64,000 nt of DNA, taken from positions 62,001-126,000 of the forward strand of contig CAVTTR010000003.1 of NCBI GenBank assembly GCA_963737745.1, read 5' to 3'. Both the position numbers and the translations under genes were made by a program. A model generated the notes under the pieces. That model did not search any database and had not been told where the DNA came from. It saw only the letters and a list, made by a program, of their open reading frames with translations. How positions within the stretch are numbered: position 1 is the stretch's first letter; every line of letters begins with the position of its first letter. This DNA comes from Bog-473 sp963737745 (lineage in GTDB: Bacteria > Actinomycetota > Acidimicrobiia > Acidimicrobiales > RAAP-2). This document shows, in pieces, positions 35,484 to 45,700 of this stretch.

Positions 35484-36895
35484 CGTTGCGTCTTCACCGC
35501 CGTTTGGGCCGAGACCCGGCGTCGTTTGGCCGCGGCCACTGGCGCGGGCAACGACAATTCGGCCACTCGGCGGGGCGGGTCCAAACTCGACAAGACAAAG
35601 GGGCGCACCTCTCCCTTGGTCAGCATCTGGCGTGCTTTGGTCGGTGGGGGGCTTCCCATTGACGACAGCGGGATGTAGCAGTGCAGGCGGCCTCCGTCGG
35701 GCAAGTCCACGTCGATCATCGCTCCATGCGAGGTGAAGGAGACAACCTCGCCCTCGACCGTGGTCCCCACCGGATAGCTCGCCACGAACGTGATGAAGGC
35801 CAGCGGCTCGTTCACGGCCGGCGGCGGCGTGGAGGAACGCCTTTTGGTCGGATGCTCGTTGGACGCGGACACCGGTGCCGACTTCTTTGCCGTTGACTTT
35901 CGTACGGGCTCTGCCTTCATTTCTGGCGCGGTCTTCTTGACGGCGCCTGCCTTCTTGGTCGTAGCCGCCTTCTTGGCCACTGCCTTTTTGGCAACCTTCT
36001 TCGTGGAAGCCGACGTCGTCTCTGCGACTGACTTGGCGGTCGTCGCTTTGGCAGTTGTTTGCTTGCCGGCCGCCGCTTTCTTTGGTGCGGCATCCTTTTT
36101 GGCGGCCGCAACCTTCGTCTTCTTCTTGCTGGGCTCTTTGGCGGCTTTGGCCACCTTGCCCACCTTTGCCACTTTGGTCACCTTGGCGGCCTTCGGCACT
36201 TTGACTGGTTTGGACGGATCCAGCGCTTCGGCCACCGCTTCGTCGATGGCGCTCGACAGGTCGGGATCGACACGGGTCCGGCCGCGGGGTGGCGGTGGGG
36301 GCTCACTCGGTATCAGTGGCCATGAGGTCGCCACCGGCGGCGCGGCCTTCCTGCTCGAGCTCGAGCGCTTCGCCGCCTTTTTGGCTGCCCGTGCCAATTC
36401 AGCTGCCTTCGCCGGAGGCGAGTCCGGGTCGTCCTTCGCCCGTTTGTCGGCCGTGGCCGCCCGACTCTTCGGGCCCCGAATGGGCAGGCGAGGCGTGAAG
36501 ATCCAACCCACGCCGGGGACCGGCTTGCCGCCGATCAGGCGCCCGTCGTCGAACAGCCACGGGTGCTCGCCGTGGAACTCCTGGAACGAATCGTTGGAGA
36601 GGACGATGGCCCCGGTCCGCTCCGCGATGCGCAACACGAAGGCATCGCCGCGACCGATCGCTCCGGCCGGAGGGGAGACGACCTCACCGTTGAGCATGGC
36701 TTCTCGCAGGGTCTCACGCTCGGATTCGTCGATGCGATGCTCGAACGACGCATCGACCACGACGGTGATGCGACTGTTGGGATCCTCTTCGGCGTAGGCG
36801 GTGACAGCCTCGTCAAGTTGCTTCAGGCTCGGAAGAGTTCGTCCTTCGGTGGCCAGGTTCGATCCGTCCACCACGACATGGTGGGGCTCAGCCAA
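35480..36895 (-). CDS. NYN/PIN-type ribonuclease domain with H1-like linker and C-terminal S1-like domain
   Basis: A 471-residue protein in three parts. Residues 1-135 look like a Zc3h12a-type NYN nuclease, with acidic residues in HVVVDGSNLATEGR, ITVVVDASFEHR, GRGDAFVLRIAE and LSNDSFQEF. Residues about 150-375 are a Lys/Ala-rich repetitive tail like histone H1 (KKAVAKKAATTKKAG). The last 90 residues (YPVGTTVEGEVVSFTSHGAMIDVD) resemble an S1 RNA-binding fold. It likely cuts or guards RNA. The TTG start at 36895 overlaps the kgd stop by 8 nt, and the stop overlaps fabZ. The domain reading is from motifs; the substrate is unknown. Confidence 0.75.
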   Translation of the reverse strand: MAEPHHVVVDGSNLATEGRTLPSLKQLDEAVTAYAEEDPNSRITVVVDASFEHRIDESERETLREAMLNGEVVSPPAGAIGRGDAFVLRIAERTGAIVLSNDSFQEFHGEHPWLFDDGRLIGGKPVPGVGWIFTPRLPIRGPKSRAATADKRAKDDPDSPPAKAAELARAAKKAAKRSSSSRKAAPPVATSWPLIPSEPPPPPRGRTRVDPDLSSAIDEAVAEALDPSKPVKVPKAAKVTKVAKVGKVAKAAKEPSKKKTKVAAAKKDAAPKKAAAGKQTTAKATTAKSVAETTSASTKKVAKKAVAKKAATTKKAGAVKKTAPEMKAEPVRKSTAKKSAPVSASNEHPTKRRSSTPPPAVNEPLAFITFVASYPVGTTVEGEVVSFTSHGAMIDVDLPDGGRLHCYIPLSSMGSPPPTKARQMLTKGEVRPFVLSSLDPPRRVAELSLPAPVAAAKRRRVSAQTAVKTQR

Positions 36896-39800
36896 TGGCG
36901 CGTCGCAACAAATCGGCCTGTTCCAGCTGATGCAAGGCCGCAGTCCCGATGGCCGGACTAGCCGATTCGCTTCGACTTACATGGCGCAGCTTGAGGCGCT
37001 CGGGCAGGGCCGCGTGGAGGCGGGCATGGACGAACGACCATGCGCCCATGTTCTCGGGCTCCTCCTGGAGCCACACCACTTCGTCTGCCGTGGCGTACCG
37101 GTCGAACACCGAGGTCAGCTCGGCCAGGGGCCACGGGTAAAGCTGCTCGATCCGGACGATGGCGACTTCTGCCGCTGCTTCGACGTCGTCGGCCGCGATC
37201 TCATGGCGACGCTGCACCGCCTCGTGGGCGATCTTCCCGCTGCACAGCACGATGCGTCGCACGGTGCCAGGGTCCACTACTTCGGAGTCGTCCAGGACGT
37301 GGGCGAAGGATCCGCTCTCGAGGTCCTCGATCGGTGATCGAGAAGCCGGGGCCCGCAACATTGACTTGGGCGTAACCACGATCAGGGGGCGTTTCGGGGT
37401 GAGCAAGGCCTGCGAACGCAGCAAATGGAAGTACTGCGCCGACGTGGAGGGCACCGCCACGCGCATGTTCCCGCGGGCGCAAAGAGCGAGGAATCGCTCG
37501 AACCGAGAGGAGGAGTGCTCAGGCCCCTGCCCCTCATAGCCGTGGGGAAGGAGCATCACCAAGCCGGCGTATTGGCCCCACTTGATTTCGGCCGCCGCCA
37601 AGAAGTTGTCGATGATGATCTGCGCCCCGTTGCCGAAATCACCGAACTGCGCCTCCCACGCCACGAGTGCCTCGGGTGCTTCGACTGAGTAGCCGTATTC
37701 GAACCCTACGGCGGCGTATTCGGAGAGAAGCGAGTCGCGCACGGTGAAGAGGCCCACCTGCCCTGGTTCCGGGGGCGGCACGGCGCCGTCGATCCGGGCC
37801 AGACCGTCGGCTACGTGTGACAGCGGGACGTATTCGTCCGCCGTGTGGTAGTCCACCAAGACGGCGTGGCGTTGACTGAATGTGCCACGACGGGTGTCTT
37901 GACCCGTGAGCCGTACGTTCACGCCCTGATACAACAGGGATCCCATGGCCAGCGCCTCGGCCAGGGCCCAATCCACGTGCCCCTTGGCCACCATGTCGTC
38001 TCGTTGCGCGAACTGCCGTTCGAGCTTGGGATGGATGGTGAATCCCTCGGGCACCGTCCGTATCAGGGTGGCCAATGCCCGCAGCAGATCGCCCGATACT
38101 CCGGTCTCTTCGGAAGGAATGTCCTCATCGGCCCGCTCGTGCACCGGCAGGTGGGTCGGCGCCAACGAAGGCTCCCCCCTGACCTCGTCGAGAACCGACT
38201 GCAGCCGGTTGTTGAAATCGTCGAGGGCCGCCTCAGCGCCTTCGAGGGTGATGTCGCCGCGGCGAACCAGCGTCTCGGTGTAGAGCTTGCGCACGGAACG
38301 CTTGGCGTCGATGCGCTGGTACATGAGGGGCTGGGTGTAGCTCGGATCATCTCCCTCGTTATGGCCGTACCGCCGGTAGCACACCACATCGATGACGACA
38401 TCTTTGTGAAAGGTCTGCCGGAAGGAGAACGCCAAGCGCGCCGCCCGCACACAGGCCTCAGGGTCGTCGCCGTTGACATGGAAGATCGGGGCTTGCACCA
38501 TTTTGGCCACATCCGTCGGGTACACCGAGGTGCGGGCCGACGCCGGCGCGGTGGTGAATCCCAACTGGTTGTTGATGACCACGTGCACCGCCCCCCCGGT
38601 GCGATACCCCGAGAGGCCCGAGAGGTTCAGCGTCTCGGCCACCACGCCCTGGCCGGCGAACGCCGCGTCGCCGTGCACGAGGACCGACATGCACGGAAAG
38701 CTGGAGATGTTCTCGGCCAAGGCCTTGGGTGTGCCATCGGTAGGAGGCGCGAGCCGATCCTGCTTGGCCCTGGTCATGCCCTCGACCACGGGATCGACCG
38801 CCTCGAGGTGAGAGGGATTGGAGGCCAGCGAGACCGGAAGCTCTTCGCCGGCACTTCCTTTGAAGATCCCGCGGGCGCCCTTGTGGTACTTCACGTCGCC
38901 CGAGCCCTGCACCGATTCGGGATCCAGATTGCCTTCGAACTCTTCGAAGATCTCCTTGTACGACTTGCCGACAATGTTCGCCAACACGTTGAGCCGGCCG
39001 CGATGCGACATTCCCATCACCACTTCGGCCACACCCGCGCCGGCCGCGGCATCGAGCAGGGTGTCGAGCAGCACGATGGTCGACTCGGCTCCCTCGAGTC
39101 CGAAGCGCTTCTGTCCGACGTAGCGGGTATGGAGGAAGCGTTCGAACACCTCGGCCGCATTGAGCCGGTCGAGAATGTGGCGCTGCTCCTCTTCGTTGAG
39201 CGTGCTGGGCTGACCTTCGACGTGCTGTTGGATCCACCGCTTCTGCTCGGGGTCCTGTATGTGCATGTACTCGATGGCCAGGGTGCGGCAATACGCATCG
39301 CGCAGGACGTGGAGGATCTCGTCGAGGGTGGCGACTTCGCGTCCGGCCAATCCGTCTGCGACAAACGTGCGGGGCAGATCCCAGATGGTGAGCCCGTAGG
39401 TGAGCGGATCGAGTTCAGGGTGGATGTGCGGTGGCTCCGCGTCGAGCGGATCGAGATGCGCGATGAGATGCCCCCGCACCCGGTACATGTTGATAAGCGT
39501 CTGGACGTGCACCTGCTTGATGAGTCGCTGGTGTTCACCCTCGTCGGTGCCGAGCCCGGCGTTGTTGTCCACATGCCAGCGTGCCGGCTCGTAGGGAACG
39601 CCCATCGACTCGAAGAGCGTGTCGTAGAAGCCATCCTGCCCCGAGAGGAGAGCGCCCACCCGGGCCAAGAAGATGCCGGATTCTGCTCCTTGAATGATGC
39701 GGTGGTCGTAGGTGGACGTCAATGTCACGACCTTGCCCAGACCGAGCTGGGCCAGGACCCGTGGATCCGCCGCTTCGTAGCCGGGGGGATACCCGAGCGC

Positions 39801-40604
39801 GCCGACGCCGATGATGGCGCCTTGCCCCGGCATGAGGCGCGGCACCGATTGGGCCGTGCCGAGGGTGCCCGGGTTGGTCAGCGAGACCGTCGTCCCGCCA
39901 AAGTCGTCCGGGGAGATCTTGCCGCTGTGAATCTTGCGAATCAGCTCTTCGTACGCCAGGACGAAGGCGCGAAAATCGAGAGTGTCCGCGTCGCGGATGC
40001 AGGGCACGAGCAAGGTGCGGGAGCCGTCGCTCTTCTGCTGGTCGACGGCCAGTCCCAGACCGACGTGCTTGTGGTGAATGACGCCCGGCTTGCCACTGCC
40101 CCCGGCGTCAGCGACGAACGTGGCGTTCAGCGCCGGCACATCGGTGAGGGCGCGCACGATGGCGTACCCGATGACATGGGTGAAGCTGACTTTTGCCCCC
40201 GTCGTCCGTGCCAGCTGGTTGTTGAGAATCTGACGATTCACTTCGAGCAGCCGGGCCGGAACGGTGCGCACGCTGGTTGCAGTCGGCACCCCGAGGCTGG
40301 CCTCCATATTGGCCACAATCCGCGAGGCGGCTCCCCTGAGAATGACCGGCTCGTCGGAACCGACGACAGGCTTCGTCTGGGATGCTGCGGCGGGGGTGGT
40401 CACGGGTGCCGGCGCGTCCGCCACCGCAGTGGCGGTCGCGACGGGACCGGGGGGGATGGGCACCGGGGCCGCCCGATAATCAGCGAAGAACTCGCGCCAA
40501 CTTTCGCTGACCGAGGACGGATCGACCACAAACCGGTCGTACATGTCGTCCACCAGCCACGCATTGGGCCCGAATGAGCCTCCGGCGCCCTCTGACCTTG
40601 CCAT
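36888..40604 (-). CDS. kgd: Multifunctional 2-oxoglutarate metabolism enzyme (2-oxoglutarate decarboxylase/dehydrogenase E1-E2)
   Basis: Kgd of Actinomycetota combines a succinyltransferase-like domain with a ThDP-dependent E1o domain and serves the TCA cycle. At 1238 residues it has the usual length. The start has GPNAWLVDDMYDRFVVDPSSV, then an Ala/Pro linker. The E2-like domain runs from about residue 90 to 330, ending in STYDHRIIQGAESGIFL with the catalytic histidine. The E1 part includes MGMSHRGRLNVLANIVGKS, LVHGDAAFAGQGVVAETLNL (ThDP-Mg) and YRRYGHNEGDDPSYTQPLMY. It heads an operon with the NYN-S1 protein, fabZ and xthA, joined by short overlaps. The start is an ATG at 40604. Confidence 0.97.
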   Translation of the reverse strand: MARSEGAGGSFGPNAWLVDDMYDRFVVDPSSVSESWREFFADYRAAPVPIPPGPVATATAVADAPAPVTTPAAASQTKPVVGSDEPVILRGAASRIVANMEASLGVPTATSVRTVPARLLEVNRQILNNQLARTTGAKVSFTHVIGYAIVRALTDVPALNATFVADAGGSGKPGVIHHKHVGLGLAVDQQKSDGSRTLLVPCIRDADTLDFRAFVLAYEELIRKIHSGKISPDDFGGTTVSLTNPGTLGTAQSVPRLMPGQGAIIGVGALGYPPGYEAADPRVLAQLGLGKVVTLTSTYDHRIIQGAESGIFLARVGALLSGQDGFYDTLFESMGVPYEPARWHVDNNAGLGTDEGEHQRLIKQVHVQTLINMYRVRGHLIAHLDPLDAEPPHIHPELDPLTYGLTIWDLPRTFVADGLAGREVATLDEILHVLRDAYCRTLAIEYMHIQDPEQKRWIQQHVEGQPSTLNEEEQRHILDRLNAAEVFERFLHTRYVGQKRFGLEGAESTIVLLDTLLDAAAGAGVAEVVMGMSHRGRLNVLANIVGKSYKEIFEEFEGNLDPESVQGSGDVKYHKGARGIFKGSAGEELPVSLASNPSHLEAVDPVVEGMTRAKQDRLAPPTDGTPKALAENISSFPCMSVLVHGDAAFAGQGVVAETLNLSGLSGYRTGGAVHVVINNQLGFTTAPASARTSVYPTDVAKMVQAPIFHVNGDDPEACVRAARLAFSFRQTFHKDVVIDVVCYRRYGHNEGDDPSYTQPLMYQRIDAKRSVRKLYTETLVRRGDITLEGAEAALDDFNNRLQSVLDEVRGEPSLAPTHLPVHERADEDIPSEETGVSGDLLRALATLIRTVPEGFTIHPKLERQFAQRDDMVAKGHVDWALAEALAMGSLLYQGVNVRLTGQDTRRGTFSQRHAVLVDYHTADEYVPLSHVADGLARIDGAVPPPEPGQVGLFTVRDSLLSEYAAVGFEYGYSVEAPEALVAWEAQFGDFGNGAQIIIDNFLAAAEIKWGQYAGLVMLLPHGYEGQGPEHSSSRFERFLALCARGNMRVAVPSTSAQYFHLLRSQALLTPKRPLIVVTPKSMLRAPASRSPIEDLESGSFAHVLDDSEVVDPGTVRRIVLCSGKIAHEAVQRRHEIAADDVEAAAEVAIVRIEQLYPWPLAELTSVFDRYATADEVVWLQEEPENMGAWSFVHARLHAALPERLKLRHVSRSESASPAIGTAALHQLEQADLLRRAIG

Positions 40605-40665
40605 AGTCCCACCCTACCGGGGGCGCAGGCCATATTGGGGCAGGGCGGTACTGTCAGCCCTACCC

Positions 40666-41470
40666 ATGGGCTATCCGGCCGGACTCAACATCCTTGAACG
40701 AGCTGGGACAGCCCCTGGGGGGCCGGTCGTCGTGTTGGTACATGGCTCGCTCGACCGTGGCGAGAGCTTCGGGCGGACCATGCGGCGCTTGCCCGATCTC
40801 ACGATGGTGGCCTATGACCGCCGGGGCTATCAAGGTTCTCGCGCCGGGGGCGTGGTCGACCTCAAAGGCCACATCGTCGACCTCCTCGACATTGTGGCCG
40901 AGGTGCGCTCTCGGGGTGCCTCACCGGTGGTGGCGGTCGGCCATAGCGTGGGCGGCGACGTCGTACTGGGGGCCGCCCTCGCTGCGCCCGACAGTTTGGA
41001 CGCTGTCGGGGCCTTCGAACCGCCTATGCCGTGGATCGGATTTCGACGTGGCGCCACGTGACGGGGAGACCCGACATCGGGGCGACAGCGAGCCTGCGGC
41101 GCCAAAAGACCCTGGTGACGAGGCTGAGAGCTTCTTCCGCCGCATGGTCAGTGCGGCAGCCTGGGAACGCCTCTCAGAAGCCGGGCGGGCCGGGCGCCGC
41201 GCCGACGGTCCCGCCTTGGTGGCCGACTTTGCGAGCCTCCGGGGCGACAGCCCGTTCGACGTCACAAGCCTTGCCGTCCCGGCCGTGTTCGGCCTGGGCG
41301 GTACCGGCACCGCGGCGCATCATCGGGAGGCGGTGCAGTGGCTGGGCGCCCACGTCCCGGGCGCCACCATCTTCGAGATCGGTGCGGCCCAACACGGCGC
41401 CCATCTCTCCCACCCGGACGCGTTTGCCGATTTCATTCGTGCTGTCCTAGAGCGGGTGCCGCCTGCCTGA
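40666..41470 (+). CDS. Alpha/beta hydrolase (frameshifted)
   Basis: From the ATG at 40666 the product reads VVVLVHGSLDRGESF, YDRRGYQGS and the nucleophile elbow VVAVGHSVGGDVVLG. The frame ends at 41061, but a one-base shift around 41045 continues into AESFFRRMVSAAAWERL, FGLGGTGTAAHH and the catalytic-histidine region GAAQHGAHLSHPDAFADF, up to 41470. The joined length is about 268 residues. It is divergent from kgd. The substrate is unknown. Confidence 0.8.
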
Positions 41471-41749
41471 GGCACCGGGGGGGTTCACCGTTACAGCAGC
41501 TGACACTCAGGTTGCTACAAGAGGACGTGATTCGGCGCTTCTGCGCTGCCTACACGCACGAATCGTGTGTCGAAGCGCTTTTCGCACCGTTACCGGGCGA
41601 TTAATAGGTTGTTTCTGACGAAAAAAATAGCCACAGCACTATGAAGAATGTGGCAGTTGCGTTACGGTGTCGAGATCTTGCGTCGCTGGGGTGACGGAAG
41701 GTGGATCTTCAGGCCGTCATTCGGGGCGGCCGCAGAACGAGGGAGTGCG

Positions 41750-43630
41750 ATGGGAATCAAGGGGTATTTGAAGCGCTGTCTGACCGTGGCCATGGCGGCC
41801 GGCGCACTTTTGGCGGGACTGGCGATCGTGGCGCCCGGGACGAGCGGGGCGGCATCGAAGCCGACCACTGCCACATGGGCCGAGGCCGCCCAGGCGACCC
41901 CGAACTTCATTCTCCCCTACTACCCTGCGCAGCTTTGCTCGGTGAACAACATCGAGCAGTTCCAGTTCCTGATGTACCGCCCGCTCTACTGGTTCGGCGT
42001 GGGCACCTCGCCGAACTTCAATACCTCACTCTCCCTGGGGAAGACCCCGACCTTCACGAACGGCGGGACGACGCTCACCGTCAATCTGAAGAACTACAAG
42101 TGGGCCAACGGAGAGTCCGTGACGGGCCAGGACGTCCTGTTCTTCATGAACATCTACCATGCCCAGCCAGCGAACTTCTGCGGCTACGTCAAGGGCGATT
42201 TCCCCGACAACGTGACCAACGTCACCGCCACGACCACCTCGGTCACCTTCACCTTCAACAAGGCCTACAACCAGCACTGGATCATCTACAACGAGCTGGG
42301 CCAGATCACCCCCATGCCCCTGGCGTGGGACATCAATGCAGCGGGTGCCGCGGCCGGTTCCGGTGGCTGCTCCAGCGCGGCCTACGGCACGGCCGATGCC
42401 ACCTGCACCAAGGTGTACACCTTCCTCTCCAACTCGGCGGGGTTCAACCCCAACAACCCCAGCGCGGCCAACAACTCGCTGTCCACCTACGCCACCAACC
42501 CGTTGTGGCAAGTGGTCGACGGTCCATGGAAGCTGAGTGCGTTCAACCCGGATGGTCAGCTCACCATGGTGCCGAACCCGAGCTACTCAGGCCCGGTCAA
42601 GCCGACCCTCAAGTCGTTCACCGAGCTGCCCTACACCTCGGACTCCTCTGAGTTCAACGCACTGGTGGGTGGCAACTTGAGTGTGGGCTACATCCCCCTC
42701 AACGACCTGTCGCAGGCAACGAGCAATCCGTACAAGGTAGGCCCGAACAACCCACGTCTGTCGAGCACCTACGACCTGAGCCCGCTCTACACCTTCTCCA
42801 TCAACTACTTCCCGGAGAACTTCAGCTCCAACGCCAACGGTGGGGTGACCGGCAAGCTGTTCAGCCAGCTCTACATCCGCCAGGCCCTGCAGTACCTGGT
42901 CAACCAGCCCTTGTTCGACAAGAAGATCTGGAAGGGCTACGCCGTGCCGACCTACGGCCCGGTCCCGGTCGTGCCGCCGAACCCCTACGCCTCCAAGTTG
43001 GAGAAGTCCAACCCCTACCCGTACAGCCCGTCTAAGGCCAAGGCGGTACTGGAGGCAAATGGATGGAAGGTGGTACCCAATGGAACCGACACCTGCATCA
43101 AGGCCGGAACGGCCAAGGGTGACTGCGGCGCCGGCATCCCCGCGGGGACTCCGCTGAAGTTCTCGGAGCAGTACGCGACGGGCAATGCGGACCAGCAAGA
43201 AGAGTTCACCGCAGAGAAGGCGGCCTGGTCGAGTGAGGGCATCAACGTGACGCTCAGCGGCGCTTCGTTCGACACGGTGATCGGCAACGCCATCACCTGC
43301 CCCAACGGGTGCTCTTGGCAGATGCAGAACTGGGGCGGCGGGTGGACCTTCGCCCCCGACTACTACCCGACCGGAGAGGACCTGTTCCAACTGGGCTCAG
43401 AGGCCAACTACGGGGACTACAACGACGCCAAGAACAACACGCTGATCACCCAGACCATCGACACCAATCAGACGTTGACCACGTGGGAGAACTACCTGGC
43501 CAAGCAGCTGCCCGTCATCTTCCAGCCTGACGAGGCCTATGCGATGACGGAGTACAACAAGAACCTGAGCGGGGTCACGCCGCAGAACCCGTTCACCGGC
43601 ATTTCGCCCGAAAACTGGCGGTGGAAGTAG
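41750..43630 (+). CDS. ABC transporter substrate-binding protein, oligopeptide type (family 5)
   Basis: A secreted solute-binding protein of about 626 residues. The ATG at 41750 follows GGGAG and starts MGIKGYLKRCLTVAMAAGAL, a signal peptide ending near GTSGAAS without a lipobox. The SBP_bac_5 pattern is seen in KNYKWANGESVTGQDVLFF, LWQVVDGPWKL, LYIRQALQYLVNQPLFDKK and PSKAKAVLEANGW. It is rich in Asn, Tyr and Ser. Two oppB/oppC-type permeases follow after a strong hairpin, and the ATPases lie convergently. The substrate is probably a peptide or similar. Confidence 0.9.
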   Translation: MGIKGYLKRCLTVAMAAGALLAGLAIVAPGTSGAASKPTTATWAEAAQATPNFILPYYPAQLCSVNNIEQFQFLMYRPLYWFGVGTSPNFNTSLSLGKTPTFTNGGTTLTVNLKNYKWANGESVTGQDVLFFMNIYHAQPANFCGYVKGDFPDNVTNVTATTTSVTFTFNKAYNQHWIIYNELGQITPMPLAWDINAAGAAAGSGGCSSAAYGTADATCTKVYTFLSNSAGFNPNNPSAANNSLSTYATNPLWQVVDGPWKLSAFNPDGQLTMVPNPSYSGPVKPTLKSFTELPYTSDSSEFNALVGGNLSVGYIPLNDLSQATSNPYKVGPNNPRLSSTYDLSPLYTFSINYFPENFSSNANGGVTGKLFSQLYIRQALQYLVNQPLFDKKIWKGYAVPTYGPVPVVPPNPYASKLEKSNPYPYSPSKAKAVLEANGWKVVPNGTDTCIKAGTAKGDCGAGIPAGTPLKFSEQYATGNADQQEEFTAEKAAWSSEGINVTLSGASFDTVIGNAITCPNGCSWQMQNWGGGWTFAPDYYPTGEDLFQLGSEANYGDYNDAKNNTLITQTIDTNQTLTTWENYLAKQLPVIFQPDEAYAMTEYNKNLSGVTPQNPFTGISPENWRWK

Positions 43631-43686
43631 CAGAAGCAGGCAGACAATGGACGCGGTGCGGATTGCCTGTTAGGTAATTGGCCGAT

Positions 43687-43731
43687 GAATCCCCCCGGTT
43701 GGATCAGTAATGCTCTCAACCGGGGGGATTC
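43687..43731 (+). terminator. Perfect 15-bp hairpin between binding-protein and permease genes
   Basis: GAATCCCCCCGGTTG at 43687-43701 pairs without mismatch with CAACCGGGGGGATTC at 43717-43731 around a 15-nt loop. No T-run follows. Its place after the binding-protein gene fits partial termination or mRNA protection, which would give more binding protein than permease. Confidence 0.6.
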
Positions 43732-43755
43732 GCGTTCACCTCTGCGGCCTCGCTC

Positions 43756-44713
43756 ATGATCGGCTTTCTCATTCGGCGCCTCCTCCAGGCCATCGTGGTG
43801 ATCCTGGGTGTCGTCCTTATCGTGTTCCTCTTGGGCAAACTCATTCCTGGTGGTGAGGCCGCTGCCGCCCTCGGCCCTCGGCGTTCGCCGGCCCAAGTCG
43901 CTCATTTCAACTTGGTCAACGGATTGGACCTTCCGATCTACGATCAGTTCTGGCGTTACCTTTGGGGGCTCTTCCACCTCAATCTGGGGTACTCCTTCAA
44001 GAGCAATGAGGGCGTGAAGGAGTTGATCTCGCAAAGGTTGCCCAAGACATTGACGCTGGTCGGCGTGTCGACGCTCGTGGCCCTCATCATCGCCGTGCCG
44101 CTCGGCATCCTGCAGGTCGTCAAGCGCTACACCGCCGTCGACTACGCGCTGACGTCGGCTTCATTCCTGTTCTACGCCATGCCGCCCTTCTTTCTGGGGT
44201 TCCTCCTGATCCTCTACTTCAGCTTCGACGCCCACCTCTTTCCCGGTGTCGCCACCCATCAATAGCAATGCGTGGACGATCTTCACCGACCCCCGGTCCT
44301 TCGTCCTGCCCGTGATCACCCTCGCCGCCATCACCATCGCGTCGTTCAGCCGCTACATGCGCTCCTCCATGATGGATGCCCTGACGCAGGACTACGTGCG
44401 CACAGCGCGGGCAAAAGGCGCCAGCAGCAATCGCGTCCTCTACGGGCATGCTCTTCGGAACGCGCTCATCCCGATCCTGACCCTCATCGGGCTTTCGCTC
44501 CCGGCCATCGCCAGCGGCGCGCTGATCACCGAGACGGTGTTCAACTACCCCGGCATGGGGCTTTTAACGGTGGTGGCGGCCAGCAACAACGACATCCCGA
44601 CGGTGCTTGGCACCACGCTGGTCATCACCATCTTCACCGTGGCCGGCTCGCTCCTGGCCGACCTTCTCTATGCCATTGCCGATCCTCGCATCAGGCTCGG
44701 GAGCACGGCATGA
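43756..44713 (+). CDS. ABC transporter permease, DppB/OppB type (frameshifted)
   Basis: The first frame starts MIGFLIRRLLQAIVVILGVVL with the expected N-terminal membrane helix, followed by SQRLPKTLTLVGVSTLVALI. Around 44245 an extra base ends it, and the next frame continues with SFSRYMRSSMMDALTQDYVRT and AKGASSNRVLYGHALRN (the EAA coupling loop), LIPILTLIGLSLP and GALITETVFNYPGMG. The joined protein of about 318 residues has the usual six membrane helices. Its stop overlaps the oppC start by 4 nt. Confidence 0.88.
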
Positions 44714-45700
44714 CCTTGCACGAAGAGACGCCACCGCACGACCCGGACGACCTCCTCGGCGGGGTCGCCCCGGCCCCCGCGGGCGACATCGTGCCCGTTC
44801 CAGGAGCAAGCGCCATTCCCGAAGGAGGAGAGACATCGTCGACCGGCGGCATGGGCCGACAAATCCTGCGGGTCTTCATTGAGAACAAGCTGGCGGTAGT
44901 GGGCTTGTTCGTCATCGTGTTCTTCATCCTCTTCTGCTTCGTCGGACCGTCCATCTACCACACCAACCAGAACAACTCCGAGCTCGCCCTCAACGCCACG
45001 CAGAACGGCGCACCGGGCACCAAACACCTTTTCGGGCACCGACAACAACGGATTCGACGTGATGGGCCGCCTCATGTTCGGCGGGCAAGCTTCGTTGATC
45101 GTTGGCTTTGCCTCCGCCGCCGCCGCCACGGTCATCGGGGTTATCTACGGCGCGGTGGCCGGCTTCGTCGGGGGATGGATCGATTCAGTCATGATGCGAT
45201 TCGTCGACATGCTGCTGTCGGTTCCGGTGCTGTTCCTTCTCATCGCCCTGGTCACCATCTTCAAGCAGTCCGAGGTACTCATCATCGTCGTGATTGCATT
45301 CGTCAGCTGGCTGGTCCCGGCCCGGCTCGTGCGGGGGGAGACACTGACCTTGCGTGTGCGCGAGTACGTCCAGGCCGTACGCGTCATGGGTGGTTCGCGC
45401 ACGCGCATCGTGGGACGGCATATCGTCCCGAACTCGATCGGCACCATTGTGGTCTTCGCCACGTTCCAGGTGGCCGATTCCATCCTGCTTCTGGCCGCTC
45501 TCGGTTTCATCGGACTGGGTATCCCCGCTCCCGGAACCGACTGGGGCACCATGTTGTCCAACGGCGTGGACAGCGCGGCACTGGGCTACTGGTGGGAGAT
45601 CTATCCCGCTGGACTCTGCATCGTCTTCGTCGTCATCGCCTTCAACTTCATCGGTGATGCGCTGCGTGACGCACTCGAGGTTCGCCTGCAGCGAAACTGA
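44710..45700 (+). CDS. ABC transporter permease, DppC/OppC type (frameshifted)
   Basis: The ATG at 44710 (ATGA overlap) starts MTLHEETPPHDPDDLLGGVA, an extended cytoplasmic N terminus, then a membrane helix after FIENKLAVVGLFVIVFFIL. At 45034-45036 an extra G breaks the frame just at KHLFG; the next frame continues TDNNGFDVMGRLMFGGQASL, then the coupling loop YVQAVRVMGGSRTRIVGRHI and LLAALGFIGLGIPAPGTDWG. The joined length is about 330 residues. Its stop TGA abuts the stop of the convergent ATPase gene in the palindrome TGATCA. Confidence 0.88.

Noticed and set aside
35790..36797. A long hydrophobic-looking plus-strand frame
   Set aside because: It is the complement of the Lys/Ala-rich repeats of the NYN-S1 gene, which read as Phe/Leu/Ala on the other strand.
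37845..40577. A 910-codon plus-strand frame
   Set aside because: It is wholly antisense to kgd and arises from the GC-rich codon pattern; no family features.
44272..45657. A 461-codon plus-strand frame through both permease genes
   Set aside because: It only appears because the true permease frames are broken; its middle holds the real oppC start and the rest is out of frame.
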